This document shows positions 49,420 to 58,472 of a DNA stretch of 60,650 nt, piece by piece. This stretch comes from Ruania rhizosphaerae (GTDB lineage: Bacteria; Actinomycetota; Actinomycetes; Actinomycetales; Beutenbergiaceae). The stretch covers positions 1 to 60,650 of the forward strand of contig NZ_VSMB01000020.1 in NCBI RefSeq assembly GCF_009805705.1, written 5' to 3'. How positions within the stretch are numbered: position 1 is the first letter of the stretch; every line of letters begins with the position of its first letter. The notes beneath the pieces were generated by a model. The model was not told the DNA's origin. It worked only from the letters and a program-made list of their open reading frames with translations, and ran no database searches. Both the position numbers and the translations under genes were made by a program.

Positions 49420-51723
49420 ATGGCGCAGCACGCCGCCCCCGACGCCCACTGGCAAGACACCGCCCTCCCGATCACTGAGCGTGTCCAGGCACTGCTCGAG
49501 GCGCTCACGCTCGAGGAGAAGGTGGCCCAACTCGTCGGCCTGTGGGTCGGGGCCAATCCGGAGACCGGTGACGTCGCTCCGCAGCAGTCAGAGATGGCCA
49601 CCGAGCCGGTCTCCTGGGAGCGGGCGATCCAGCACGGCCTCGGCCAGCTCACGCGGCCCTTCGGCACCACCCCGGTCGATCCCGACGCCGGTGCACGCGG
49701 CCTGGCCGCCTCGCAGCGGGAGATCATGGCTGCCCAACGCCAGGGCATCCCGGCACTCGTGCACGAGGAGTGCCTGGCTGGGTTCGCCGCCTGGAAGGCC
49801 ACCGCGTACCCGGTACCACCGAGCTGGGGGGCGACCTTCGATCCCGAGCTGGTCACGCAGATGGCGGCCCGGATCGGTGCCACCATGCGGGCGGCCGGGG
49901 TGCACCAGGGGCTCGCCCCGGTGGTCGACGTCACCCGCGACTACCGATGGGGTCGCGTCGAGGAGACCATCTCCGAGGACCCCTACCTCGTCAGCGCCGT
50001 CGGTGCTGCGTACGTCCGCGGACTGGAGTCGGCTGGCGTCATCGCCACTCTCAAACACTTCCCGGGCTACTCCGCCTCCCGCGCCGGCCGCAACCTCGCA
50101 CCCGTGTCGATGGGTCCGCGGGAACTGGCCGACGTGATCCTGCCCCCGTTCGAGGCGGCGCTGCGCGCCGGCGCCCGCTCGGTGATGCACTCCTACACCG
50201 AGATCGACGGCGTCCCCACCGCCGCGGATCCGCGTCTCCTGACCGATCTGCTGCGCGGGGAGTGGGGATTCGACGGCACCGTGGTGGCCGACTACTTCGG
50301 CGTGCGGTTCCTGCAGACTCTGCACGGCGTGGCCGGTGATGCCGCCGCTGCCGCCGTGCTGGCGCTCGAGGCGGGTGTCGATGTCGAGCTACCCTCCGCC
50401 GATGCCTATCCGGAGTTGGTGGCGGCGGTCCGCTCCGGGGAGATCTCCGAGACCCTGGTCGATCGTGCCTTGCGCCGGGTGCTCGCACAGAAGGTCGAAC
50501 TCGGCCTGCTCGACGTGGGTTACGAACCCGAACCCGCCGGCCCGGTGGTCCTCGACGACGCCGAGGGCCGGCAACTCGCGCTCCGCCTGGCCCGCGAGGC
50601 CCTGGTGCTCGTTGCCAACGACGGCGTCCTCCCCTTACCACCGAAGCGCCGGCTGGCCGTCGTGGGGCCCCTGGCCGACGACCCCTACGCCATGCTCGGC
50701 TGCTACTCCTTCCCGGCCCATGTCGGCGTCCGCCACCCTGAGCACGGGATGGGTATCGACATCCCCACCGTGCTGGCCGAGTTGCGGACCCGTGCCCAGG
50801 TCGAGCACGCCCGCGGCGTCGACGTCACCGATCCGGACGTCAGCGGGATCGAGGCAGCCGTCGCTTCCGCCCGGGACGCCGACGTGTGTGTCGCCGTCGT
50901 CGGCGACCGGTCCGGGCTCTTCGGTCGTGGAACTTCCGGTGAGGGGTGCGACGCGGCCGACCTGCGCCTTCCGGGAAAGCAGCAGGAGCTGCTGGAGGCG
51001 CTACTCGCCACCGGAACCCCCGTCGTCGTGGTGGTGCTCAGTGGCCGGCCCTATGCCCTGGGCGAGCTGGCCGAGCGGGCGAGTGCCGTCGTCTGGGGGT
51101 TCTTCCCCGGGCAGCGCGGCGGGCAAGCGCTCGCGGAGATCCTCACCGGCGAGACGTCCCCCTCGGGGCGCCTGCCGCTGAGCATCCCAGCCGAGCCCGG
51201 CAGTGGGCCCGGCACCTACCTGGCTCCGCCACTGGGACGCCCCAGCTCGGTCACCACCATCGACACCACACCCGCGTACTGGTTCGGGCACGGCCTGACC
51301 TACACCACCTTCGAGTGGACGCAGGTGCAGGTGGCGGACCCGGTGTGGGACGTCGCAGGCACCGCGACGGTCACGATGCAGGTGCGCAACACCGGCCACC
51401 GAGCCGGCACCGAGGTGGTGCAGCTCTACCTGCACGACCCGGTGGCCCAGGTCACTCGGCCCGTGGTGCGCCTGGTCGGGTTCGCCCGGCTCGACCTCGA
51501 CCCGGGGCAGTGTGCGACCGTGACCTTCGAGGTGCCCGCCGACGTCACTGCGTTCACCGGTCGCAACCTGCAGCGGATCGTCGAGCCGGGGCGGATGGAA
51601 CTGCGGCTGGCGCGTTCGGCAGGGGACGTCCGCGCCGTCCTCGCGCTCGACATGGTCGGCGAGGTCCGCACGGTCGGTCACGACCGGGAACTGTTCTCGA
51701 CCGTCCGCTCAGAGTATCGGTAG
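49420..51723 (+). CDS. Glycoside hydrolase family 3 beta-glycosidase
   Basis: A 767-residue cytoplasmic GH3 enzyme without signal peptide. TIM-barrel domain: ALTLEEKVAQLVGLWVG, HEECLAGF, KHFPGYSASRAGRNLAPVSMGPRELADVILPPFEAAL and VVADYFGV with the nucleophile Asp291. The second domain holds AVVGPLADDPYAMLGCYSFP and VVVLSGRPYALGEL, followed by the C-terminal fibronectin-III-like domain (VTMQVRNTGHRAGTEVVQLYLHDPVAQVTRP). KHFxGYSxSRAGRNLAPV is the group containing beta-xylosidases and beta-glucosidases, so the imported substrate is likely a beta-linked oligosaccharide. Hydrolyses it inside the cell after import. The 3' end overlaps the convergent DinB-like gene by 15 bp. Confidence 0.93.
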   Translation: MAQHAAPDAHWQDTALPITERVQALLEALTLEEKVAQLVGLWVGANPETGDVAPQQSEMATEPVSWERAIQHGLGQLTRPFGTTPVDPDAGARGLAASQREIMAAQRQGIPALVHEECLAGFAAWKATAYPVPPSWGATFDPELVTQMAARIGATMRAAGVHQGLAPVVDVTRDYRWGRVEETISEDPYLVSAVGAAYVRGLESAGVIATLKHFPGYSASRAGRNLAPVSMGPRELADVILPPFEAALRAGARSVMHSYTEIDGVPTAADPRLLTDLLRGEWGFDGTVVADYFGVRFLQTLHGVAGDAAAAAVLALEAGVDVELPSADAYPELVAAVRSGEISETLVDRALRRVLAQKVELGLLDVGYEPEPAGPVVLDDAEGRQLALRLAREALVLVANDGVLPLPPKRRLAVVGPLADDPYAMLGCYSFPAHVGVRHPEHGMGIDIPTVLAELRTRAQVEHARGVDVTDPDVSGIEAAVASARDADVCVAVVGDRSGLFGRGTSGEGCDAADLRLPGKQQELLEALLATGTPVVVVVLSGRPYALGELAERASAVVWGFFPGQRGGQALAEILTGETSPSGRLPLSIPAEPGSGPGTYLAPPLGRPSSVTTIDTTPAYWFGHGLTYTTFEWTQVQVADPVWDVAGTATVTMQVRNTGHRAGTEVVQLYLHDPVAQVTRPVVRLVGFARLDLDPGQCATVTFEVPADVTAFTGRNLQRIVEPGRMELRLARSAGDVRAVLALDMVGEVRTVGHDRELFSTVRSEYR

Positions 51724-52404
51724 GAGGTCGCGCAGGTCGGTCAGGCCGTCGCTGAGGAACTCGGGGCGCAGGGCCTGACTTGTGGTCACCTCGTCCCAGG
51801 TGCCCCGCCCGGCGGCCACCCGGATCCACACGGCGGCGTCGTCCACCAGCACCGTGACGCCGGTGCGATCGGCGACCACCTGCGCGAACGCCTGCGCCAC
51901 CAGCTGGCGTGCCCCGGCATCCACCGGTGCCGGGGCGGCCAGTGCCGGTGCCAGGTCGTATCCGTGCACCACCAGTTCGATCAGCCGGGTGAGGACGAAG
52001 TCGGAGAGTCTGATGGCTCCGCGGCGCCCCCGGACCACCACATCGCCCTGCTGGGCGAGCGTGCCGAGATGGGCGAAGGCCCGCTCGGCCACCGCGTCGA
52101 GCCCGCCGAGCGGATCGTCGGCGATCTGCTGGGCCATCTCCCGGGTGACGCGGTCGATCCGATCGGCATCGGCGGCATAGGAGGAGAGGTAGTCGGCCAC
52201 GCCCATCGGCTCCGCGGACGGGTCCGGTTCGCAGGCGGTGATGGCGTCCAGCGCACGGCCCAGGTGTGCGATCAGGTCCCCGACGGTCCAGCCGGGCAGG
52301 GAACTCGGGGTGGCGAGCACGTCACTGCCGAGGTCGTCCAGGCGCTCGCGCAGGAGATCCCACTGGTCGCGCAGCTCGTCGCAGTATCGCGTCAACGTCA
52401 CCAT
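51709..52404 (-). CDS. Mycothiol-dependent maleylpyruvate-isomerase/DinB-like protein
   Basis: A 231-residue protein of the MDMPI_N/DinB-2 group common in Actinobacteria. The N-terminal four-helix unit (LTRYCDELRDQWDLLRERLDDL; SLPGWTVGDLIAHLGRALDAI) supplies the metal-binding His of DLIAHLG, and RLIELVVHGYDLAPAL a second His. The C-terminal domain (VADRTGVTVLVDDAAVWIRVAAGRGTW) fits the SCP2-like tail. Reaction unknown; family members use mycothiol as cofactor. ATG 52404 is chosen because the family begins at MVTLTRYC; the frame extends upstream to 52605 but that overlaps the divergent oxidoreductase gene. Confidence 0.82.
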   Translation of the reverse strand: MVTLTRYCDELRDQWDLLRERLDDLGSDVLATPSSLPGWTVGDLIAHLGRALDAITACEPDPSAEPMGVADYLSSYAADADRIDRVTREMAQQIADDPLGGLDAVAERAFAHLGTLAQQGDVVVRGRRGAIRLSDFVLTRLIELVVHGYDLAPALAAPAPVDAGARQLVAQAFAQVVADRTGVTVLVDDAAVWIRVAAGRGTWDEVTTSQALRPEFLSDGLTDLRDLLPIL

Positions 52405-52423
52405 GGGCGATAGCGTCTCAGAC

Positions 52424-53422
52424 ATGGATGCACAGACGCGATGGGGATTCCTCGGCCCGGGCCGGATCGCCGAGAAGGTGGCGGCCGACTTCGAGCACGT
52501 GCGGGCAGGTGCCCTGGTGGCGGTGGGCTCGCGCTCGGCCGAGCGGGCCGAGGCGTTCGCGGCCACGCATGCGCAGCGCTCGGGCCACGAGGTGCGTGCA
52601 CACACCGGCTATGACGCGCTGCTTTCCGATCCCGAGGTGGATGCCGTCTACATCGCCACCCCGCACACTGACCATGCGAGCCAGGCCATCGCTGCCATCG
52701 AGGCCGGGAAGGCGGTGCTGGTGGAGAAGTCCTTCACCGCCACCCTCGACGGCGCCCGCCGGGTTGTCGAGTCAGCCCGCCATCACCAGGTGTTCGCGAT
52801 GGAGGCGATGTGGACCCGCTTCCAACCCGCGGTCCGGGCCGCGAAGAGCCTGATCGCCGACGGCGTGATCGGCGAGGTCCGTGCCGTCCAGGCCGACCTC
52901 GGGGTGCGGCGGGAGTTCGACCCTGACGACCGGATGTTCGCACTCGAGCTCGGCGGTGGCACCCTGCTGGACCTGGGCGTGTACGTCGTCTCCTTCGCCC
53001 AGCACATCATGGGCACCCCGGACCGCGTGGTCGCGACCGGGTCGGTGCTGCAGACCGGGGTGGACGGCGAGGCAGGAATCCTGCTCGGCTACGACGACGG
53101 TCGCAGCGCCACGCTGCAGACGTCCTTCCACCTCCCGCTGCCGGGGCAGGCTCGCATCTACGGCACCCACGGCTGGATCGACATCCCGCCCCGGTTCCAC
53201 CACCCCGTCTCGCTGGTGCTGCACCGCCAGGGTGAGGATCCGTTGCACGAGCAGCTGCCGCCGTCGGGAGCCGGCTACGCCGAGGAGTTCATCGAGGTGG
53301 GACGTTGTCTCGCCGAGGGGAGGACCGAGAGCGAGGTGATGCCGCTCGCGGACACGCTCGCCGTGCAGGCGGTGTTGCAGGAAGCGGCCGACCAGCTCGG
53401 GGTGCAGTTCACCGAGCGGTGA
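52424..53422 (+). CDS. Gfo/Idh/MocA-family oxidoreductase
   Basis: A 332-residue dehydrogenase closely similar in layout to the protein at 26344-27366: RWGFLGPGRIAEKVAADFEHV, VYIATPHTDHASQAIAAIEAGKAVLVEKSFTA with the EK motif, FAMEAMWTRFQPAVRAAKSLI and GGTLLDLGVYVVSFAQHIMG. The AMW(S/T)RF box is shared and marks the dihydrodiol-dehydrogenase-like subgroup. Divergent from the DinB-like gene with only 19 bp between the starts, so the promoters overlap. Convergent with metX and overlapping it by 14 bp. Substrate unknown. Confidence 0.9.
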   Translation: MDAQTRWGFLGPGRIAEKVAADFEHVRAGALVAVGSRSAERAEAFAATHAQRSGHEVRAHTGYDALLSDPEVDAVYIATPHTDHASQAIAAIEAGKAVLVEKSFTATLDGARRVVESARHHQVFAMEAMWTRFQPAVRAAKSLIADGVIGEVRAVQADLGVRREFDPDDRMFALELGGGTLLDLGVYVVSFAQHIMGTPDRVVATGSVLQTGVDGEAGILLGYDDGRSATLQTSFHLPLPGQARIYGTHGWIDIPPRFHHPVSLVLHRQGEDPLHEQLPPSGAGYAEEFIEVGRCLAEGRTESEVMPLADTLAVQAVLQEAADQLGVQFTER

Positions 53423-54671
53423 GCAGCTCGGACAGGATCGGTGTGAGCTGGTCGTCCTCGATGAGGAAGCCGTCGTGGCCGAAGGGGGAGTCCAGTTCGC
53501 GGTAGAACCCGCGGGGCGCTCCGCGGGCGATCCGTTCTGACTGCGAGGGCGGGAACAGCCGGTCCGAACGCACCGCCAGCGCGAGCGTGGGCATGTCGAG
53601 CGTGGCCAGGGCTGCTTCCACGCCGCCACGGTCACGTCCGATGTCGTGGGTGAGCATCGACTCGGTCAGCACCACGTAGCTGTTCGCATCGAATCGACGC
53701 GCCAGCTTGTCCGCGTGGTGGTCGAGGTAGGACTGGACCGCGAACCGTCCGCCACCACCCAGCGGGTTCTCCCCGCCCTGTGGCAGCCGGCCGAAGCGTT
53801 CGTCCAACTCCTCCGCACTGCGGTAGGTGGTGTGCGCGATCTGCCGCGCGATGCCCAGGCCCGTGTGCGGTCCGTCCCCGTCGGCGGCGTCGTAGTAGTC
53901 CCCGCCGCGGTAGCGCGGATCAGCCCGGATCGCACCGATCTGGGCGTGAGCCCAGGCGATCTGGTCGGCCGAGGTCTGCGCACAGGTGGCGATCGCCGCC
54001 AGCGCCGCCACCCGCTCGGGCGCGATCAGGCCCCATTCGAGCACCCGGTGGCCACCCATCGAGGCGCCGATCACCAGCTTCCATCGGCCGATTCCGAGCC
54101 GGTCGGCCAACTCGACCTCGGCCGCGACCTGGTCCCGCACCGTCACGTACGGGAACCTGCTGCCCCACGGGGTGCCGTTCGGGGCGTCGGAGGCCGGGCC
54201 GGTGCTGCCCTGGCACCCGCCGAGCACATTGGGTGCCACCACGAAGAAGCGATCGGTGTCGATCGTCTTCCCGGGGCCCACCGTGGACGACCACCAGCCC
54301 GGAGAGCGGTGCCCCGGACCCGTCTCACCGGTGACGTGCGCATCTCCGGTGAGTGCGTGCAGCACCAGGATCGCGTTGTCCCCGGCGGCGTTCAGCTCGC
54401 CCCAGGTCTGGTACGCGAGACGCACGTGCGGCAGGCGCCCACCGGCTTCCAGGTGCAGTGGACCCAGATCGGCGAACTGACGTTCCCCGGCCGGATCGCC
54501 ATCACGCCATGCCCCGGACGCGGGGATGGGCGTCTGCGGGGCGCGACGACGCCCGGGGGAGCGCCGAGCGGGCGCGCCGGGCACAGCGCGCTCGGGTGCG
54601 TTCTGCTCCCGGGCGCTCTGCTCGCCCTTCTCGATGGTCACGGGGTCCACGGTAATTGCTCTGCGGTTCAC
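53409..54671 (-). CDS. metX: Homoserine O-acetyltransferase
   Basis: A 420-residue alpha/beta-hydrolase-fold enzyme acetylating homoserine in methionine synthesis. VLHALTGDAHVTGE (oxyanion loop), the nucleophile elbow GASMGGHRVLEW, LALAVRSDRLFPPSQ with the acid, and SPFGHDGFL with the His complete the triad. RLAYQTWGEL is the N-terminal hallmark. About 60 N-terminal residues rich in Arg, Ala and Pro look like an untranslated or disordered extension; the true start may be further in. It lies 14 bp downstream of metY and is transcribed with it. Confidence 0.94.
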   Translation of the reverse strand: MNRRAITVDPVTIEKGEQSAREQNAPERAVPGAPARRSPGRRRAPQTPIPASGAWRDGDPAGERQFADLGPLHLEAGGRLPHVRLAYQTWGELNAAGDNAILVLHALTGDAHVTGETGPGHRSPGWWSSTVGPGKTIDTDRFFVVAPNVLGGCQGSTGPASDAPNGTPWGSRFPYVTVRDQVAAEVELADRLGIGRWKLVIGASMGGHRVLEWGLIAPERVAALAAIATCAQTSADQIAWAHAQIGAIRADPRYRGGDYYDAADGDGPHTGLGIARQIAHTTYRSAEELDERFGRLPQGGENPLGGGGRFAVQSYLDHHADKLARRFDANSYVVLTESMLTHDIGRDRGGVEAALATLDMPTLALAVRSDRLFPPSQSERIARGAPRGFYRELDSPFGHDGFLIEDDQLTPILSELLTAR

Positions 54672-54685
54672 ACGCGCGCAGTGGC

Positions 54686-56032
54686 TCAGGCGCTCGCAGT
54701 CGCCGCGGCACCGGAACGCACCGCGGCAGCCGCCTCGAACCCGCGCTCGAGGTCGGCCAGGATGTCGTCGAGGTGCTCCAGTCCCACCGACAAGCGCACC
54801 AGACCGGGGGTGACGGCGCTCGCGGACTGTTCGTCCGCCGTCAACTGGCTGTGTGTGGTGGAGGCCGGGTGGATCACCAGCGAGCGCACGTCACCGATAT
54901 TGGCCACCAGCGAGTGCAGTTCGAGTGCATCCACGAACGCCTTTCCCGCCTCGAGGCCACCCTCGATCTCGAAGGCGAGCACCGCACCGGGGCCCTTCGG
55001 TGCGTACTTCTGGGCGAGGGCGTAGTACGGGCTGGACGCGAGTCCGGCGTAGTTCACCGACAGCACGTCGGCGCGCGCCTCGAGGAACTCGGCCACCTTC
55101 TGGGCGCTGCCCACGTGCCGGTCCATCCGCAGCGAGAGCGTCTCGATGCCCTGGAGCAACAGGAAGGCGTTGAACGGTGAGATCGCCGGTCCGAGGTCGC
55201 GCAGCAACTGCACGCGCGCCTTCAGAATGAAGGACATGTTGACCCCGAATGCGCCACCCTCGCCCAGATCGCGGGCGTAGACGAGGCCGTGGTAGCTCGG
55301 GTCCGGGGTGTTGTAGTTGGGGAACTTCTCCGGGTTGTCGGCGTAGTTGAACGATCCGGCGTCCACGATGACGCCGCCGATCGAAGTGCCGTGACCGCCG
55401 AGGTACTTCGTGGCCGAGTGCACGACGACGTCCGCTCCGTGCTCGAACGGGCGCACCAGGTAGGGGGTCGCCACGGTGTTGTCGACGATGAGGGGCACAC
55501 CGACCTCGTGCGCGACGGCGGCCACGGCGGCGATGTCGAGCACGTCACCCTTGGGGTTGGGGATGGTCTCGCCGAAGAACACCTTGGTGTTCTCCTGCGC
55601 AGCAGCGCGCCACGCGTCCGGGTTGTCCGGATCGTTGACGAAGCTCACTGTGATTCCCAGCTTCGGCAGCGTGTAGTGGAGCAGGTTGTAGGTGCCGCCG
55701 TACAGGGACGAACTGGCGACGACGTGGTCGCCGGCCTCGGCCACGTTGAGGATGGCGAGCGTCTCGGCTGCCTGGCCGGAGGCGACCAGCAGGGCGCCGA
55801 CGCCACCTTCGAGGGAGGCGATCCGGTCCTCGACCACGGCCGTGGTCGGGTTGTTGAGCCGGGTGTAGATCGGGCCGAGCTCGGCCAGGGCGAACCGGTT
55901 AGCCGCCTGATCGGTGTTCTCGAACACGAACGAGGTGGACTGGTAGATCGGGACGGCGCGTGCCCCGTGATCGGAGTCGGCTGTCTGCCCAGCGTGGATC
56001 TGACGGGTCTCGAAGTGCCAGTTGGCGGTCAT
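54686..56032 (-). CDS. metY: O-acetylhomoserine sulfhydrylase
   Basis: A 448-residue PLP enzyme making homocysteine from O-acetylhomoserine and sulfide. RQIHAGQTADSDHGARAVPIYQSTSFVFEN at the N-terminus, LVASGQAAETLAILN, then the PLP-Lys in VVVHSATKYLGGHGTSIGGV. The C-terminal half has VNYAGLASSPYYALAQKYAPKGPGAVLAFE and the ending VRLSVGLEHLDDILADLERG. ATG 56032 lies behind GAAGGAGACCC. First gene of the metY-metX operon. I looked for a SAM riboswitch in its leader and found none, so regulation is not evident. Confidence 0.96.
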   Translation of the reverse strand: MTANWHFETRQIHAGQTADSDHGARAVPIYQSTSFVFENTDQAANRFALAELGPIYTRLNNPTTAVVEDRIASLEGGVGALLVASGQAAETLAILNVAEAGDHVVASSSLYGGTYNLLHYTLPKLGITVSFVNDPDNPDAWRAAAQENTKVFFGETIPNPKGDVLDIAAVAAVAHEVGVPLIVDNTVATPYLVRPFEHGADVVVHSATKYLGGHGTSIGGVIVDAGSFNYADNPEKFPNYNTPDPSYHGLVYARDLGEGGAFGVNMSFILKARVQLLRDLGPAISPFNAFLLLQGIETLSLRMDRHVGSAQKVAEFLEARADVLSVNYAGLASSPYYALAQKYAPKGPGAVLAFEIEGGLEAGKAFVDALELHSLVANIGDVRSLVIHPASTTHSQLTADEQSASAVTPGLVRLSVGLEHLDDILADLERGFEAAAAVRSGAAATASA

Positions 56033-56413
56033 CGCGGGTCTCCTTCATCGGGGGCCGGGATGAGCGGGCTCGACATCTCCAAGCCCTCGAACCCAGCGTG
56101 ATCGGGCTGAGCGTGCGCGTCAGCGCGGCGCTCGGCGGTCCATGTCGTCACAGTACGGTCCGGCGGCAGTGATCTCATCTGGCTGACGGCAACGTCTCAC
56201 ATCGCGGATTCTTCCGGTGTGAGCACAGGGCGTGATGATCGATGACTGTGGCAGATGTGACTACTGTGACTATTGCGCCTGGTGTTCACATTCGGTGCTA
56301 CATCGACTACCTTGGGGAGCGGTCACGGCAGCAGCGTCAACACGACACGCCGAGTGGGTGTCGGTTCGTCGGCGTTTCGTGGCTGGTGACTATCCCTGAT
56401 CGAGGAGACGTTG
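56033..56413. other. 381-bp region between metY and NlpC/P60 genes
   Basis: Divergent promoter region. Left part: metY ribosome binding site and leader. CTCACA (56196-56201) and TGTGAG (56218-56223) form an inverted repeat. The long stretch 56240-56413 is the leader of the cell-wall hydrolase gene; I tested it by eye for the ydaO (c-di-AMP) riboswitch found before such genes and could not fit the conserved parts. Confidence 0.5.
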
Positions 56414-57820
56414 GTGCGAGTACAGAAGGCCTGGCGACCAGCCGCCGCCGCGCTGGGTGCTGTCGCGCTCTCCCTCGGCCTGTTGGCCTCCCCTGCCTCG
56501 GCCGATGTGCCGAGCGTCGAGGACATCGAGGATGTGCAGGATGCTGCCGACGACACGGCCGCCCAGATCGCGGCGCTGGAAGTGCGCCTGGCCGAGAACG
56601 CCGCGGCCCGCGACGAGTCGCAGATGGCGGCGGCGATCGCGGCTGAGAAGTACAACCAGGCCGCCGTCGAGCGCGACCAGGCTCGCGCGGACGCTGATGC
56701 CGCAGCCGATGCAGCGGCCCAGGCCGATGACGACGTAGCCGCGGCCAGCCGGGATGTCGCCCGGATCGCGAACGCCGCCTATCGCAACGGTGGAGAGCTG
56801 CAGCAGATCGGCATCTTCCTCTCTGCCGACGGACTCGACGATGCGATCGAGAGCGCCACGACCTTCCGGATGCTCGGTGGGGACGCGGACGACGCCTATC
56901 AGCGGCTCGATGCCGCCGAGCGGGTCGCCGATGTCATGCAGGCTCGAGCGGATCAGGCGCTCGCCGATGCCGAAGCGGCAGCAGCCGACCTCGAGGAGGC
57001 ATCCCGGGAGGCCGACGCGGCAGCACTGACGGCTGAGAACGTCGTGGCCGACAACGAGGCGGAGCGAGACTCGCTCATCGCCGAGCTTGCGGCGCTGCGC
57101 AACACCACGTCCGAACTCGAGGCGGAGCGCCAAGATGCGCTCGACGCCGAGCGCCGTGAACGGGAGAACGCCGCAGCGGCCGCAGCGATCGGCGCACCCG
57201 CCACAGAGCGTGAGGACGATCAGGACGAGTCCGGTTCGGGCCAGTCTGACTCAGGTCGGTCTGAGTCCGATCAGAGCGCTTCGCCGGATCCTGCTCCCAG
57301 TCCGGACCCTCGACCCAGTCCCGAACCGCAGCCAGAGCCCGAGCCGGAACCCAGCCCGGAACCGGAACCCAGTCCCGAACCGCAGCCCGAGCCGGAGCCC
57401 GAGCCCGAGCCGGAGCCAGAACCGGAGCCTCAGCCCGATCCACCATCCACGCCCGCCAGCGCCGGCCAGGGTGCGGTGAACTGGGCGATGACGCAGGTCG
57501 GCGACCGGTACCTGCTTGGCGCGAACGGGCCTGATGCCTGGGACTGCTCCTCCCTGACGCAGGCGGCCTATCGGTCCGTTGGGATCACACTGCCGCGTAC
57601 GTCTCAGGCTCAGTACCGGGCGACCGCGAATGTGCCGATCGACCAGATCCGCCCGGGCGACCTGATCTTCTATTCCAGCAACAACCAGGCCAGCGGCGTC
57701 TACCACGTGGCCATCTACGCTGGCAACGGGATGCGGGTGCACGCCGGCAACCCCTCCACCGGCGTGCAATACACCTCGATGTGGTGGGCGAATGTGCTCC
57801 CGATGGCCGGGCGGCCCTGA
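56414..57820 (+). CDS. Secreted NlpC/P60 peptidoglycan endopeptidase with coiled coil
   Basis: A 468-residue cell-wall hydrolase. A signal peptide (residues about 1-31, ending ASPASA) leads to a long Ala/Glu/Asp-rich coiled coil (residues about 35-265), as in RipA-like proteins. A Pro/Glu repeat linker (about 292-345) leads to the C-terminal NlpC/P60 domain with Cys378 in [11 protein letters not shown] and His431 in [10 protein letters not shown], followed by HAGNPS. It cleaves D-Glu/meso-DAP-type cross-links, probably during cell separation; the coiled coil and linker would keep it folded away or span the wall. GTG 56414 follows GAGGAGACG; TTG 56411 one codon upstream is an alternative. Confidence 0.92.
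   Translation: MRVQKAWRPAAAALGAVALSLGLLASPASADVPSVEDIEDVQDAADDTAAQIAALEVRLAENAAARDESQMAAAIAAEKYNQAAVERDQARADADAAADAAAQADDDVAAASRDVARIANAAYRNGGELQQIGIFLSADGLDDAIESATTFRMLGGDADDAYQRLDAAERVADVMQARADQALADAEAAAADLEEASREADAAALTAENVVADNEAERDSLIAELAALRNTTSELEAERQDALDAERRERENAAAAAAIGAPATEREDDQDESGSGQSDSGRSESDQSASPDPAPSPDPRPSPEPQPEPEPEPSPEPEPSPEPQPEPEPEPEPEPEPEPQPDPPSTPASAGQGAVNWAMTQVGDRYLLGANGPDAWDCSSLTQAAYRSVGITLPRTSQAQYRATANVPIDQIRPGDLIFYSSNNQASGVYHVAIYAGNGMRVHAGNPSTGVQYTSMWWANVLPMAGRP
57290..57445 (+). repeat. Pro/Glu low-complexity repeat in the NlpC/P60 gene
   Basis: About 50 codons of the type (S/E/Q/D)-P, dominated by CCCGAGCC(G/A)GA(G/A)-like units, encode a rigid spacer. Repeats of this type change length easily. 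Confidence 0.85.
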
Positions 57821-57826
57821 GTCGCG

Positions 57827-58342
57827 TCAGTGTCCGATGTGCGGCTGCGGGTGGGTGTACCCGGTCTCCTCGGCGCGGGTGAAGGAGTTACGGATCTCCT
57901 CTTCTGCGGCCTCACGGCCGACCCAGTGGGCCCCCTCGACGGACTTGCCGGGCTCGAGGTCCTTGTAGACCTCGAAGAAGTGCTGGATCTCCAGCCGGTG
58001 GAACTCGGAGACGTCGTCGATGTCGCTGCGCCAGCTCGCGCGCTGGTCCCCGACGGGCACGCACAGCACCTTGTCGTCACCGCCCGCTTCGTCGCGCATG
58101 CGGAACATGCCCAGTGCGCGGCACCGGATCAGGCAGCCCGGAAAGGTCGGCTCCTCCAGTAGCACCAAGGCGTCCAGCGGGTCGCCGTCTTCGCCGAGCG
58201 TGCCGTCGATGTAGCCATAGTCGTCCGGATAGCGGGTGGAGGTGAAGAGCATCCGGTCGAGCCGGATGCGCCCGGTCTCGTGGTCCACCTCGTACTTGTT
58301 CCGCTGCCCCTTGGGGATCTCGATGGTGACGTCGAATTCCAC
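57827..58342 (-). CDS. ppa: Inorganic pyrophosphatase
   Basis: A 171-residue soluble family I pyrophosphatase. [23 protein letters not shown] at the N-terminus, [24 protein letters not shown] with the Mg-binding acidic residues (motif DGDPLD), and [13 protein letters not shown] near the C-terminus. GTG 58342 is taken because the family begins with [12 protein letters not shown]; the longer frame from 58411 adds an unrelated basic stretch. A membrane-bound pyrophosphatase is encoded at 7059. Convergent with the NlpC/P60 gene (6 bp between stops) and divergent from the DD-peptidase gene. Confidence 0.96.
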   Translation of the reverse strand: MEFDVTIEIPKGQRNKYEVDHETGRIRLDRMLFTSTRYPDDYGYIDGTLGEDGDPLDALVLLEEPTFPGCLIRCRALGMFRMRDEAGGDDKVLCVPVGDQRASWRSDIDDVSEFHRLEIQHFFEVYKDLEPGKSVEGAHWVGREAAEEEIRNSFTRAEETGYTHPQPHIGH

Positions 58343-58472
58343 GGCCTGTCTCTTCCGCTCGCTGGGTGTGCTACCTCTAGTGTGGCCTACGCTGGCGCCC
58401 TTCGTGGACACGACGCGGGGTGAGAACCACGCTTGTCACGAGGGAAGATCGACGTCGCCGGAGGGAGGGACA

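Noticed and set aside
56033-56250. SAM riboswitch before metY
   Set aside because: None of the conserved SAM-I/SAM-IV stems or loops could be aligned on the minus strand.
56240-56413. ydaO (c-di-AMP) riboswitch before the NlpC/P60 gene
   Set aside because: The leader is long enough, but the conserved purine-rich internal-loop segments are missing.
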